This document shows positions 1 to 5,303 of a DNA stretch of 5,303 bases, one piece after another. The stretch lies in NCBI GenBank assembly GCA_964385195.1, contig CAYLOC010000202.1, forward strand, positions 1 to 5,303, read 5' to 3'. How positions within the stretch are numbered: the first letter of the stretch is position 1; each line of letters starts with the position of its first letter. The translations under genes were made by a program, and so were the position numbers. The notes beneath the pieces are model-generated. The model had not been told where the DNA came from and searched no databases. It worked only from the letters and a program-made list of their open reading frames with translations. Source of the DNA: CAYLOC01 sp964385195. GTDB lineage: Bacteria > Actinomycetota > Actinomycetes > Propionibacteriales > Nocardioidaceae.

Positions 1-21
1 CTCCATGCGGTCGTCGGCCAT
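1..21 (-). CDS. Possible start of a further operon gene, running off the left edge
   Basis: A minus-strand ATG at 21 opens a frame reading M-A-D-D-R-M-E, with a second in-frame ATG at 6, before the window ends. It lies 26 bases beyond the methyltransferase stop codon, the spacing expected for another gene of the same operon. No convincing Shine-Dalgarno sequence precedes either ATG, and seven residues cannot identify a family. The 26-base gap shows no hairpin that would act as a terminator. The call rests on position and an open frame only; the true start could be elsewhere or there may be no gene. Confidence 0.25.
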
Positions 22-47
22 CTCGACGTACTGGCGATTCCGCAGTC

Positions 48-818
48 CTAGCCCCGCTGCTTCTCCGCGACGATCGCGAACTTGCGGACACGGCCCGACC
101 GCAGCCACTCGGCCCAGAGGCGGTGACCTGCCACCAACGTCTCCAACGCGTGTCGCTGGCCGGAAACCCCCTCCCCTGCCGCCGCCGCGGCGTAGGCGGC
201 GCGGAGCCGGTCGACCACGGCGACATGCTCCCTGGTGCACTCCTCCTGCCGGCGCACACGCAGACCGGCGGCCTCCAGGTGGTTCCTCATGTGCGACCAC
301 GGAACGGGCCACACCGTGTCCGCGTCGGGCATGCGCGCGCGTTCCTTGCTCGTCAGCGGCGTCCCCTCCTCCAGGGTGAACGCGAACCGGCCGCCCGGGG
401 TGAGCACAGCCGAAACCGCACGCACCAGTTCTGCCTTGTCGGAGAACGCGAGCATGGTCTCCAACAGCAACACGACATCGAACGGGCCGGACGGGCACGG
501 AGGGATCCGCTGGGTCGCGAACCGGCACCCCATCCCGCGGGTACGCCGGCACGCCCGGTCGATCGCGAACGGGTCACGGTCCACCCCGAGATAGTCACAG
601 CCCAACTGGCGGGTGATGAGCAGGCCCGGCCCGGCTGTCCCGCAGCACAGGTCCAGCACGTGCGTGCCCGGTCCGACCCCGGCGTGGCGGGCCAGAGCCA
701 GGATGGCGCTGGCCCGCATGAAACTCTCCTGCCCGACGTACTCACCGGCGGGGAACGCCGAGCAGCGAGCACGGTGCAGCACCCGATCCGCCCTCGCCGC
801 AGCGCCGTCGTCCATCAC
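48..818 (-). CDS. Class I SAM-dependent methyltransferase
   Basis: This is a cytoplasmic Rossmann-fold methyltransferase of about 256 residues, a normal length for a single-domain enzyme. SAM-binding motif I is clear at residues 54-65 (VLDLCCGTAGPG), the acidic residue that would hold the SAM ribose is D80 in YLGVDRD, and the post-II/III region follows at 113-146 (FDVVLLLE, then LTPGGRF). The N-terminal stretch GQESFMRAS (29-37) resembles small-molecule N- or C-methyltransferases such as the sarcosine/dimethylglycine group, but the substrate cannot be read. The start is GTG at 818 or the adjacent ATG at 815. GTG gives a 4-base GTGA overlap with the upstream reductase stop, and ATG gives TGATG. 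No strong ribosome binding site is visible, so translation is probably coupled. As the last complete gene of the operon it likely methylates the pathway product or an intermediate (inference). Confidence 0.88.
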   Translation of the reverse strand: MMDDGAAARADRVLHRARCSAFPAGEYVGQESFMRASAILALARHAGVGPGTHVLDLCCGTAGPGLLITRQLGCDYLGVDRDPFAIDRACRRTRGMGCRFATQRIPPCPSGPFDVVLLLETMLAFSDKAELVRAVSAVLTPGGRFAFTLEEGTPLTSKERARMPDADTVWPVPWSHMRNHLEAAGLRVRRQEECTREHVAVVDRLRAAYAAAAAGEGVSGQRHALETLVAGHRLWAEWLRSGRVRKFAIVAEKQRG

Positions 819-1525
819 CTGAATGCCCGGAGAGTCGGCGCTTCACACCGCGTGGACAGGGCATAACGCAACAGCACCACCTCGCCGATCGCCCGGGTCT
901 CCACCAGCCGGGCAGGGCTGGTGGGAGACCACCGGAACGCGCCGTCGCCGACGAACCGCACCGCGCGGGAGTCGCCGACGAAGAACGGCGCCACCACCAG
1001 GTGCAGCTCATCGGCCAACGCCTGGTCGAGGAACTGGGTGTGCACGATCCCACCGCCCTCGACCAGCATCCGGCGGACGCCGCGTCTCCGCAGATCCGCG
1101 CACAGACGCTGCATGGTCAGGGTGCTACCGCCGTCGACCACCGTGCACCTGCCATCGAGGTGCTGTCGTGCCTGGGCCGCCGCCCCGCTGGGGCAGTACA
1201 CGAACTTGGCCGTGTCACCGGTGCTGAAGAACCGGGCGTCCGGCGGCAACCGTGCCGCGGAGGTGAGCGTGACCTTGATCGGGGTGGGCGGCAGGCCACG
1301 CTGGACCCGCTCGCTCATCCGGTCCGGGTCGCGGAGCACCAGCCGGGGGTCGTCGCTGCGGATCGTCTGCGCCCCTACGAGGATCGCGTCGCACCCGGCC
1401 CGGATCGCGTCGACCCGGTCCAGGTCGGCGGCGTTGGACAGCAGCAGCCGCTCGCCGGTCGCACTGTCCAGGTAGCCGTCGAGGGAGATCGCGCAGCTGA
1501 GGACGACGTACGGGCGTTCAGGCAC
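815..1525 (-). CDS. RibD C-terminal/DHFR-fold reductase, stand-alone
   Basis: This 236-residue protein consists of the RibD C-terminal domain alone (PF01872 type), which in riboflavin synthesis uses NADPH to reduce the ribosyl side chain of 5-amino-6-(5-phosphoribosylamino)uracil. Family motifs are in order: SLDGY at 14-18, GAQTIRSDDPRL at 51-62, the nucleotide-binding LVEGGG at 154-159 followed by HTQFL, and DELHLVVAPFFVG at 172-184. No deaminase domain (HAE and PCxxC zinc motifs) is present. The GTG start at 1525 was chosen because the protein then begins PERPYVVLSCAISLDGY, as the family does, with a GGAG at 1533-1536 seven bases upstream. The frame stays open to 1723, but that extension lies inside the membrane-protein gene. 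The gene overlaps that upstream gene by 8 bases. Because riboflavin genes are absent and a PTPS-like gene is nearby, a pterin or modified pyrimidine is a plausible substrate. Stand-alone proteins of this fold can also reduce dihydrofolate. Confidence 0.85.
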   Translation of the reverse strand: MPERPYVVLSCAISLDGYLDSATGERLLLSNAADLDRVDAIRAGCDAILVGAQTIRSDDPRLVLRDPDRMSERVQRGLPPTPIKVTLTSAARLPPDARFFSTGDTAKFVYCPSGAAAQARQHLDGRCTVVDGGSTLTMQRLCADLRRRGVRRMLVEGGGIVHTQFLDQALADELHLVVAPFFVGDSRAVRFVGDGAFRWSPTSPARLVETRAIGEVVLLRYALSTRCEAPTLRAFR

Positions 1526-2528
1526 GGGATCGCTCCAGGGAACCGGCGACCCGCCGGGCCTCGGGTTTCCACCCCGCTGGGGGACGACGGCGTACGACGA
1601 ACAGCAACAGCGCGCCGGGAGTCGTCGCCGCGAACACCATGAGGCCGTAGAGCACGGAGACCGAGAGCCCTTGTGCCGCGGAGGCTCCGGCCATCGCGAA
1701 CACCGCTGCTGCCGCCCCCTCACGCGCCCCCCACCCGGCGATGTTCGCCGGGACTGCCGAGGCCACCATCACCGCGAACGCGAGCGGCACCAGGCGCATC
1801 GTCGGCACGGGCACGTCCACCGCCCGGGCCGCCACCAGGAACAGTCCGGCGTACACACCCGCCGCCACGAACGAGGTCAGCACCAGCCCTGCCCATGCGC
1901 GCGGGGCCCGGCACAGGCACCACACGTCCCGCAGCAGCGACCGCACCAGCCGTGTCCGGGACAGCCCCACGAACACCCCTGCCACGCCCGCGAGCACCGC
2001 GGCCACCACGCCCGCCGCGAGCAGGATCGGGGTGCGCAGCGGCGACGGCCACAGCGCCAGGACCGCCGCGGACACCACGATCTGCACCACCTGGCCGATC
2101 ACCCGCTCCCAGGCGACGGTACGCAGGCCGCGAGGCACGGCACCGGCGATGCGTCCGTGCCGCACACCGCGCTCGACGTCGCCGAGGACGCCGCCGGGCA
2201 GTGTGAGGTTGAGGAACTGGGAGCGGTAGTAGGCTCCCACGGCGCTGCGCAACCTCATTGGCTGTCCGAGGCACTCCGAGACCAGTCGCCAGCGCCAGGC
2301 GCAGCACACGGTGGTCACCACGATGCCGCCCATTGCCACGAGCAGCAACGGCACACTGAGCGCATGTGCGGCCGCGCGTAGCGGGCCCGTGCCGGCGCGC
2401 ACGAGTAGGCCGGTCAGCAGCGCCGCCGCGCCGAGCCGGCGGACCCACGTCCACGCGCTGTTGATCGCGGCTCCTTCCCTCCGGCCCCTGACCCACTGTG
2501 TGAGGGAGAACGTCCCTGGCAGCGCCAC
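1518..2528 (-). CDS. Polytopic membrane protein, LPG-synthase transmembrane (UPF0104/YbhN-like) family
   Basis: The 336-residue protein is an integral membrane protein with about seven to eight hydrophobic segments, roughly at residues 33-45, 58-76, 146-161, 167-189, 211-235, 246-262, 270-283 and 288-312. It carries the hallmarks of the flippase-like transmembrane domain of lysylphosphatidylglycerol synthases (PF03706): YYRSQFLNLTLPGGVLGD at 100-117, ERVIGQ at 141-146, and PANIAGWGAREG at 260-271. The aminoacyl-transferase domain of full MprF is absent, as in the many short members whose substrates are unknown but which often sit beside glycosyltransferases. The GTG start at 2528 has a strong GGAGG at 2535-2539, six bases upstream and overlapping the end of the glycosyltransferase gene; the gap between the two genes is three bases. 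The basic C-terminal tail (RRRPPAGWKPEARR) is probably cytoplasmic. Movement of a glycosylated or lipid-linked product across the membrane is inference. Confidence 0.85.
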   Translation of the reverse strand: MALPGTFSLTQWVRGRREGAAINSAWTWVRRLGAAALLTGLLVRAGTGPLRAAAHALSVPLLLVAMGGIVVTTVCCAWRWRLVSECLGQPMRLRSAVGAYYRSQFLNLTLPGGVLGDVERGVRHGRIAGAVPRGLRTVAWERVIGQVVQIVVSAAVLALWPSPLRTPILLAAGVVAAVLAGVAGVFVGLSRTRLVRSLLRDVWCLCRAPRAWAGLVLTSFVAAGVYAGLFLVAARAVDVPVPTMRLVPLAFAVMVASAVPANIAGWGAREGAAAAVFAMAGASAAQGLSVSVLYGLMVFAATTPGALLLFVVRRRPPAGWKPEARRVAGSLERSRA

Positions 2529-2531
2529 GGT

Positions 2532-3599
2532 TCACCTCCGGCCGACCGGTATGCCGGCCACGACGTCAGCGATCTGCGCGGCCGTCTCGGCCCAGCCGGT
2601 CAGCTGGGTACGCCGACGGCGCGCGCCAGCCCGCAACGAGCTCCGGGTCTGCGGTTCGTCCAGCCAGGTGCGCAGCGCGTGCCCCAGGGAGCACGGATTA
2701 CCCGGTGGCACGAGCAGCCCGGCAGCCGGGCCGCCCGCATCCACACCAACGGCTTCCGGGATACCCCCGGTGTCGCTGGCCACGACCGGGATGGCCCGGG
2801 CGAGCGCCTCGGTGACGACCATCGCATAGGTCTCCTGCCGCGACGGCACCACCACGAGGTCCGCCTCGGCGTACGCCGACTGCAGGCCCGCTGGCGGCAC
2901 CGGACCTGTGAAGCGCACGCGCCCGTGGGGACCGAGGGCAACCGCCTCGCGGCGGAGGGTTGCCGCGAACCCGGGATCCACGTCGAGCGGGCCGATGCAC
3001 GTGCACCTCCATGAACGGGCGCCGAGGTCGCTCAGCGCGGCCAGCAGCACGTCGTAGCCCTTGAGCGGCGTCACCGCCCCCACACAAAGCAGGTGGTCGC
3101 CGGTCGGCGTACCGACGGCTGGCCCGGCCGGATCGACTCCCGGCGGAGCCGCGTGCACACGAACGGGAGAGAGGCCGTCATCGGCCAGCACCTGCTCCCG
3201 CGCCCACCGGCTGGTGGTGACCACGGCGGCGGCCGAAGCGAGCACCGGGCGTTCGCGCTGTCGGTGCTGCCGTGTCGACGCCAGCATGTGCAGCAGCACG
3301 ATGATCGTCAGCCGGTCCGCCTCAGGGACCATGACCTCCGGCACGGCAGAGCCCACCAGCCCGTCGACGATCGCGACCTCGCCGTCCGGGATGTCGCGCA
3401 GCGCCGCAGCCAGGGCACCAACGATCCCCGGCCCGGGCGTCGGCCACGCCCCGGCGACGCGATGCTCGGCCACGTCCCACCCGAGCGCCGCCAGCTCCGC
3501 ACAGACCCGCCGGTCGTAGACGTTGCCGCCGCTGGGGTGGCGGGGGTCGTCGACCTCCTGCGGCACGACCACGTGCACCCGCTGCGGCACCGTCGTCAC
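2532..3599 (-). CDS. GT4-family (GT-B fold) glycosyltransferase
   Basis: This 355-residue protein is a retaining GT-B glycosyltransferase of usual length. The N-terminal acceptor domain has the glycine-rich PSGGNVYDRR at 22-31, the equivalent of the GGxxxxxxxL loop. The C-terminal donor domain (from about 165) has LCVGAVTPLKGYDVLLAAL at 171-189, with K180 in the phosphate-binding position, and the EX7E signature E256 to E264 within SRQETYAMVVTEALA. PVVASDTGGIPEAV follows at 271-284. No signal peptide or membrane helix is seen, so it should be cytoplasmic or membrane-peripheral. The GTG start at 3599 overlaps the stop of the PTPS-like gene by four bases (GTGA), and the ribosome binding site is poor, indicating translational coupling. 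The sugar donor and acceptor cannot be told. Its position between a pterin-fold gene and a flippase-like gene suggests it glycosylates the pathway product (inference). Confidence 0.92.
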   Translation of the reverse strand: MTTVPQRVHVVVPQEVDDPRHPSGGNVYDRRVCAELAALGWDVAEHRVAGAWPTPGPGIVGALAAALRDIPDGEVAIVDGLVGSAVPEVMVPEADRLTIIVLLHMLASTRQHRQRERPVLASAAAVVTTSRWAREQVLADDGLSPVRVHAAPPGVDPAGPAVGTPTGDHLLCVGAVTPLKGYDVLLAALSDLGARSWRCTCIGPLDVDPGFAATLRREAVALGPHGRVRFTGPVPPAGLQSAYAEADLVVVPSRQETYAMVVTEALARAIPVVASDTGGIPEAVGVDAGGPAAGLLVPPGNPCSLGHALRTWLDEPQTRSSLRAGARRRRTQLTGWAETAAQIADVVAGIPVGRR

Positions 3600-3994
3600 A
3601 CCGCCCGCTCACAGCTGGCCCAGGCGACATCGGACTCGTGCAGCGTCACGGTGACGGCAGCGATCGCCCGTGCTGAGTCTCCGAACGCGCCGTCGCGGAC
3701 GCGTTGCACCAGCCGGTCGGCGAGGACCCCCGCAAGTGCCTCGGTGGTGGTGTTCATGCCCGCGAGGGACGGGTCGTCGTCGAGGTTGCGCATGTCCCAC
3801 GACGCGAGGGCTGCGCGCAGTTCCGCAGCAGCGCGCCCGATGTCGACCACCAGGCCGTCGTCGTCGAGCGTCTCGCGGCCGAATGTGGCGTCGACGATGT
3901 AGGTGGCGCCGTGCAGCGCCTGCGCAGGGCCGAAGACCTCGCCCTGCAGGCTGTGCGCGACCATCACCCGGTCCCGGACGGTCACGGTGAACAC
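3596..3994 (-). CDS. Divergent 6-pyruvoyl-tetrahydropterin synthase/QueD-fold protein
   Basis: At 132 residues this has the length of bacterial COG0720 proteins, which act on 7,8-dihydroneopterin triphosphate in tetrahydropterin or queuosine synthesis. Conserved fold landmarks are the first zinc His (H14 in VAHSL), H28 in LHGATY, VVDIG (49-53), the NTTTEALA helix start (81-88) and the pterin-anchoring Glu (E120 in LHESDVAW). Key residues of the canonical enzyme are changed: the catalytic Cys four residues before H28 is A24, the HGH zinc pair reads HGA (A30), and the Asp-His dyad region reads WDMRNLD, with M68 where the His should be. The changes sit in otherwise well-kept motifs, so this looks like a specialised subfamily rather than decay. 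The GTG start at 3994 has GAGGAG at 4000-4005 and overlaps the dehydrogenase gene by 13 bases. It may bind a pterin-like ligand with altered chemistry; a name of queD or ptpS would overstate what is seen. Confidence 0.85.
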   Translation of the reverse strand: MFTVTVRDRVMVAHSLQGEVFGPAQALHGATYIVDATFGRETLDDDGLVVDIGRAAAELRAALASWDMRNLDDDPSLAGMNTTTEALAGVLADRLVQRVRDGAFGDSARAIAAVTVTLHESDVAWASCERAV

Positions 3995-4977
3995 GGGCTC
4001 TCCTCGTCGTAGGTGATGGTGTGCAGCAGGGCTGGCAGCGAGCCGTCCGCGAGCCGCGGCATGACGCCGGGCAGGCTCGCCAGCGGGGAGCTGCCGGTGT
4101 GCAGGCTGTCCAGGGCCGGGTCGCGCAGCAGGCCCAGTGCCAGTGCGATCCGTTCGGCGAGGGTACGCCGATCGCGACGTCGTGGCGCGACGCGGCCGAC
4201 CTGGCTGGCGCGGATCGCCAGCCGACCGGAGTGGAAGCCGCCGCCGAGAGCGACCTCGACCGGCCGGTCGCCGTACCAGCTGAGCTCGACCACGGACCCT
4301 TCCGGTCCCAGCAGCGCCAGGCTGGTCTGGAGCCCCTCGGACGTAGCGCTGGTGTGGAACACCAGGTCGCGGTCGCCGGTGGCCCGCCCCGGATGCTCGA
4401 ACACCGCACCGAGGCGCTCCACGACCGACGAGCGCGCGGTGTCGATGTCGACCACAGCGACGTTGACTGCAGGGATGCGGGCCAGCAGGCTGGTGAGGCA
4501 GCAGCCGATGATGCCGGCACCGACGACCGTGACCCGGTCACCGGGGAGGACTCCGGCGTCCCAGACCGCGTTCAGGGCGGTCTCCATGGTCCCGGCGAGC
4601 ACCGCGCGCTCCGGCGGCACTCCGTCGGGCACCCGCGTCACTGCGCGCGCGGGGACGACGTACCTGCTCTGGTGTGGGTGGAGGCAGAACACCAGCTGTC
4701 CGTCCAGGGGCGGCGGGCCCTGTTCGACGATGCCGACGCTGAGGTAGCCGTACTTGACCGGGCCGGGGAAGTCGCCGTCCTGGAACGGCGCGCGCATCAG
4801 CGTGTGCTGGTCGGTGGGGACCTCGCCGCGGAAGACCAGGGTCTCGGTGCCGCGGCTGACTCCGCTGCACACGGCGCGGACCTGTACGTCGTCGGGGCCC
4901 GGCGGGGTCAGGGGTTCTGTGCGGATCTCGCCGCGTCCGGGCTCGGTGACCCAGAACGCCCTCGACTGCTCCGCCAT
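3982..4977 (-). CDS. MDR-superfamily (zinc-type alcohol dehydrogenase-like) oxidoreductase
   Basis: The 331-residue protein has the two-domain medium-chain dehydrogenase layout. The N-terminal GroES-like domain carries CSGVSRGTET at 37-46 and KYGYLSVGIVE at 75-85, and the Rossmann domain carries VVGAGIIG at 151-158. D177 and D179 close the second strand (VVDID), pointing to NAD(H) rather than NADP(H). The canonical zinc sites are not evident: C37 sits in the first ligand position, but the GHE motif reads G-Y-L and the four-Cys structural zinc loop is missing. The pattern recalls BchC-like and other divergent members annotated only as zinc-binding alcohol dehydrogenases. The ATG at 4977 was chosen because GGAGAG lies at 4986-4991, eight bases upstream; the frame is open to 5262 but that crosses the promoter region and the divergent gene. 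It is the first gene of the operon and probably oxidises or reduces a hydroxyl/carbonyl of the pathway intermediate (inference). Confidence 0.88.
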   Translation of the reverse strand: MAEQSRAFWVTEPGRGEIRTEPLTPPGPDDVQVRAVCSGVSRGTETLVFRGEVPTDQHTLMRAPFQDGDFPGPVKYGYLSVGIVEQGPPPLDGQLVFCLHPHQSRYVVPARAVTRVPDGVPPERAVLAGTMETALNAVWDAGVLPGDRVTVVGAGIIGCCLTSLLARIPAVNVAVVDIDTARSSVVERLGAVFEHPGRATGDRDLVFHTSATSEGLQTSLALLGPEGSVVELSWYGDRPVEVALGGGFHSGRLAIRASQVGRVAPRRRDRRTLAERIALALGLLRDPALDSLHTGSSPLASLPGVMPRLADGSLPALLHTITYDEESPCSP

Positions 4978-5070
4978 CGGCTCTTCTCTCCGGCAGTACG
5001 TGAACCGCACCGCCCTTTTACCCGTAGACCTACTGTAAAACCGGAACTCGTGAGGACTAACGGAGGCGCC
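4978..5070. promoter_or_regulatory. Divergent intergenic promoter region
   Basis: This 93-base gap separates the divergent starts of the dehydrogenase operon and the phosphatidyltransferase gene, and it is more AT-rich around 5016-5040 than the flanking coding DNA. On the minus strand, TACAGT at 5032-5037 fits the actinobacterial TANNNT -10 pattern, with a weak TTAGTC (5055-5060) 17 bases upstream. On the plus strand, TACTGT at 5031-5036 also fits TANNNT and would place the start of transcription some 25-30 bases before the GTG, but no good -35 is seen. The two -10 candidates overlap almost completely. That a promoter lies here is likely from gene layout; the exact boxes are inference. Confidence 0.5.
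5016..5040. repeat. Imperfect inverted repeat, candidate operator
   Basis: Outer arms TTTTAC (5016-5021) and GTAAAA (5035-5040) are perfect reverse complements. They enclose inner arms GTAG (5024-5027) and CTAC (5030-5033), also perfect, around a two-base centre. The spacers between outer and inner arms differ by one base (CC versus T). The size of about 25 bases and its placement over both candidate -10 boxes suit a dimeric repressor controlling both directions. The GC-poor arms and short stems make a terminator hairpin unlikely. No regulator gene is in the window. Confidence 0.5.
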
Positions 5071-5303
5071 GTGTGGGTGGTTCGACCCGGGCCGCTGGTG
5101 GTGGTCCTGGGCACCGTCATCGTCGTGGTGGCGGTGGATCTCGCGCACGGGCTCGACGGGTTGTCGTGGGCGGTCGGGGTCGGTACGGCGATCGTGGCTG
5201 CGGTCGCGCTCGACGTGGCGATGCGTCGCTACCAGCGGGCCCGGCTGGGACCTGCGGACCACGTGACACTGGTGCGGCTGGTGTTGACGTGTGCCGCGGT
5301 CGG
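5071..5303 (+). CDS. CDP-alcohol phosphatidyltransferase, N-terminal part (runs off right edge)
   Basis: Seventy-seven residues are visible. After a short basic start there are two hydrophobic segments, about residues 8-24 and 33-51, then R-Y-Q-R-A-R and LGPADHVTLVRLVL at 60-73. That last block is the characteristic lead-in of CDP-alcohol phosphatidyltransferases (PGPADxVTLxR). The catalytic motif with the spaced Asp residues (DGxxAR...G...D...D) would lie just beyond the edge, so activity cannot be confirmed. Such enzymes move a phosphatidyl or similar group from a CDP-alcohol to a second alcohol in the membrane. The GTG start at 5071 has GGAGG at 5062-5066, only four bases away. The in-frame GTG at 5077 would give a ten-base spacing, and the one at 5050 has a weaker site, so the start may shift by a few codons. 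It shares its control region with the divergent operon, which may link a lipid step to that pathway (inference). Confidence 0.75.
   Translation, partial: MWVVRPGPLVVVLGTVIVVVAVDLAHGLDGLSWAVGVGTAIVAAVALDVAMRRYQRARLGPADHVTLVRLVLTCAAV

Noticed and set aside
123..866. Long plus-strand open frame opposite the methyltransferase (247 codons)
   Set aside because: It is an antisense shadow. The translation is low-complexity and rich in Arg, Pro and His with no motif, while the opposite strand encodes a clear SAM methyltransferase.
1526..1723. N-terminal extension of the reductase frame up to 1723
   Set aside because: The extension lies within the membrane-protein coding sequence and is unlike the family. 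The GTG at 1525 has a good ribosome binding site and gives a family-typical N-terminus.
3093..3902. Long plus-strand open frame opposite the glycosyltransferase and PTPS-like gene (269 codons)
   Set aside because: It crosses the boundary of two well-supported minus-strand genes and encodes Arg/Ser/Pro-rich sequence without recognisable domains; long antisense frames are normal at this G+C.
3609..4541. Alternative minus-strand frame of 310 codons over the dehydrogenase and PTPS-like gene
   Set aside because: It is a +1 shadow frame. The sequence is Arg/Ala/Ser-rich, and the frame cuts across two real coding frames that carry full family motifs.
5016..5040. The inverted repeat as a rho-independent terminator
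   Set aside because: It lies between divergent gene starts, has short weak stems with AT-rich outer arms, and no transcription unit ends there.
4978..5262. N-terminal extension of the dehydrogenase frame up to 5262
   Set aside because: It would run through the AT-richer promoter region and antisense to the phosphatidyltransferase. The ATG at 4977 has a proper ribosome binding site and matches the family start.

Overview
The window reads as a dense actinomycete chromosome. G+C is very high, GTG starts are common, GGAGG-type ribosome binding sites are clear, and genes are packed with overlaps of a few bases. The protein style fits Pseudonocardiales/Streptomyces-like Actinobacteria, but the genus cannot be set from the sequence alone.

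Layout. Six minus-strand genes run from 4977 down to 48 as one apparent operon. In transcription order they are: a zinc-type MDR dehydrogenase (3982-4977); a divergent 6-pyruvoyl-tetrahydropterin synthase/QueD-fold protein (3596-3994); a GT4 glycosyltransferase (2532-3599); a polytopic membrane protein of the lysylphosphatidylglycerol-synthase transmembrane/UPF0104 family (1518-2528); a stand-alone RibD C-terminal/DHFR-fold reductase (815-1525); and a class I SAM-dependent methyltransferase (48-818). Every junction overlaps or leaves only a 3-base gap, so the genes are probably co-transcribed and translationally coupled. A possible further gene starts at about position 21 and runs off the left edge. 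On the right, a divergent plus-strand gene (5071 to the edge) is the N-terminus of a CDP-alcohol phosphatidyltransferase. The 93-base gap between the divergent starts carries a dyad (5016-5040) covering candidate -10 boxes for both directions.

How they may work together. The PTPS/QueD fold and the RibD reductase fold both normally handle GTP-derived pterin or ribosylamino-pyrimidine intermediates. An oxidoreductase, glycosyltransferase, methyltransferase and membrane protein in the same operon suggest a tailored, possibly glycosylated and methylated, pterin- or pyrimidine-derived small molecule that may be moved across, or attached to, the membrane. This is inference: no GTP cyclohydrolase lies in the window and no product is known to me. 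The PTPS-like protein has lost the catalytic Cys, one of the three zinc His and the Asp-His dyad His, and the dehydrogenase lacks the usual zinc ligands. Neither is likely to catalyse the textbook reaction its automatic annotation would imply. I see no RNA genes, mobile elements, CRISPR arrays or clear terminators.
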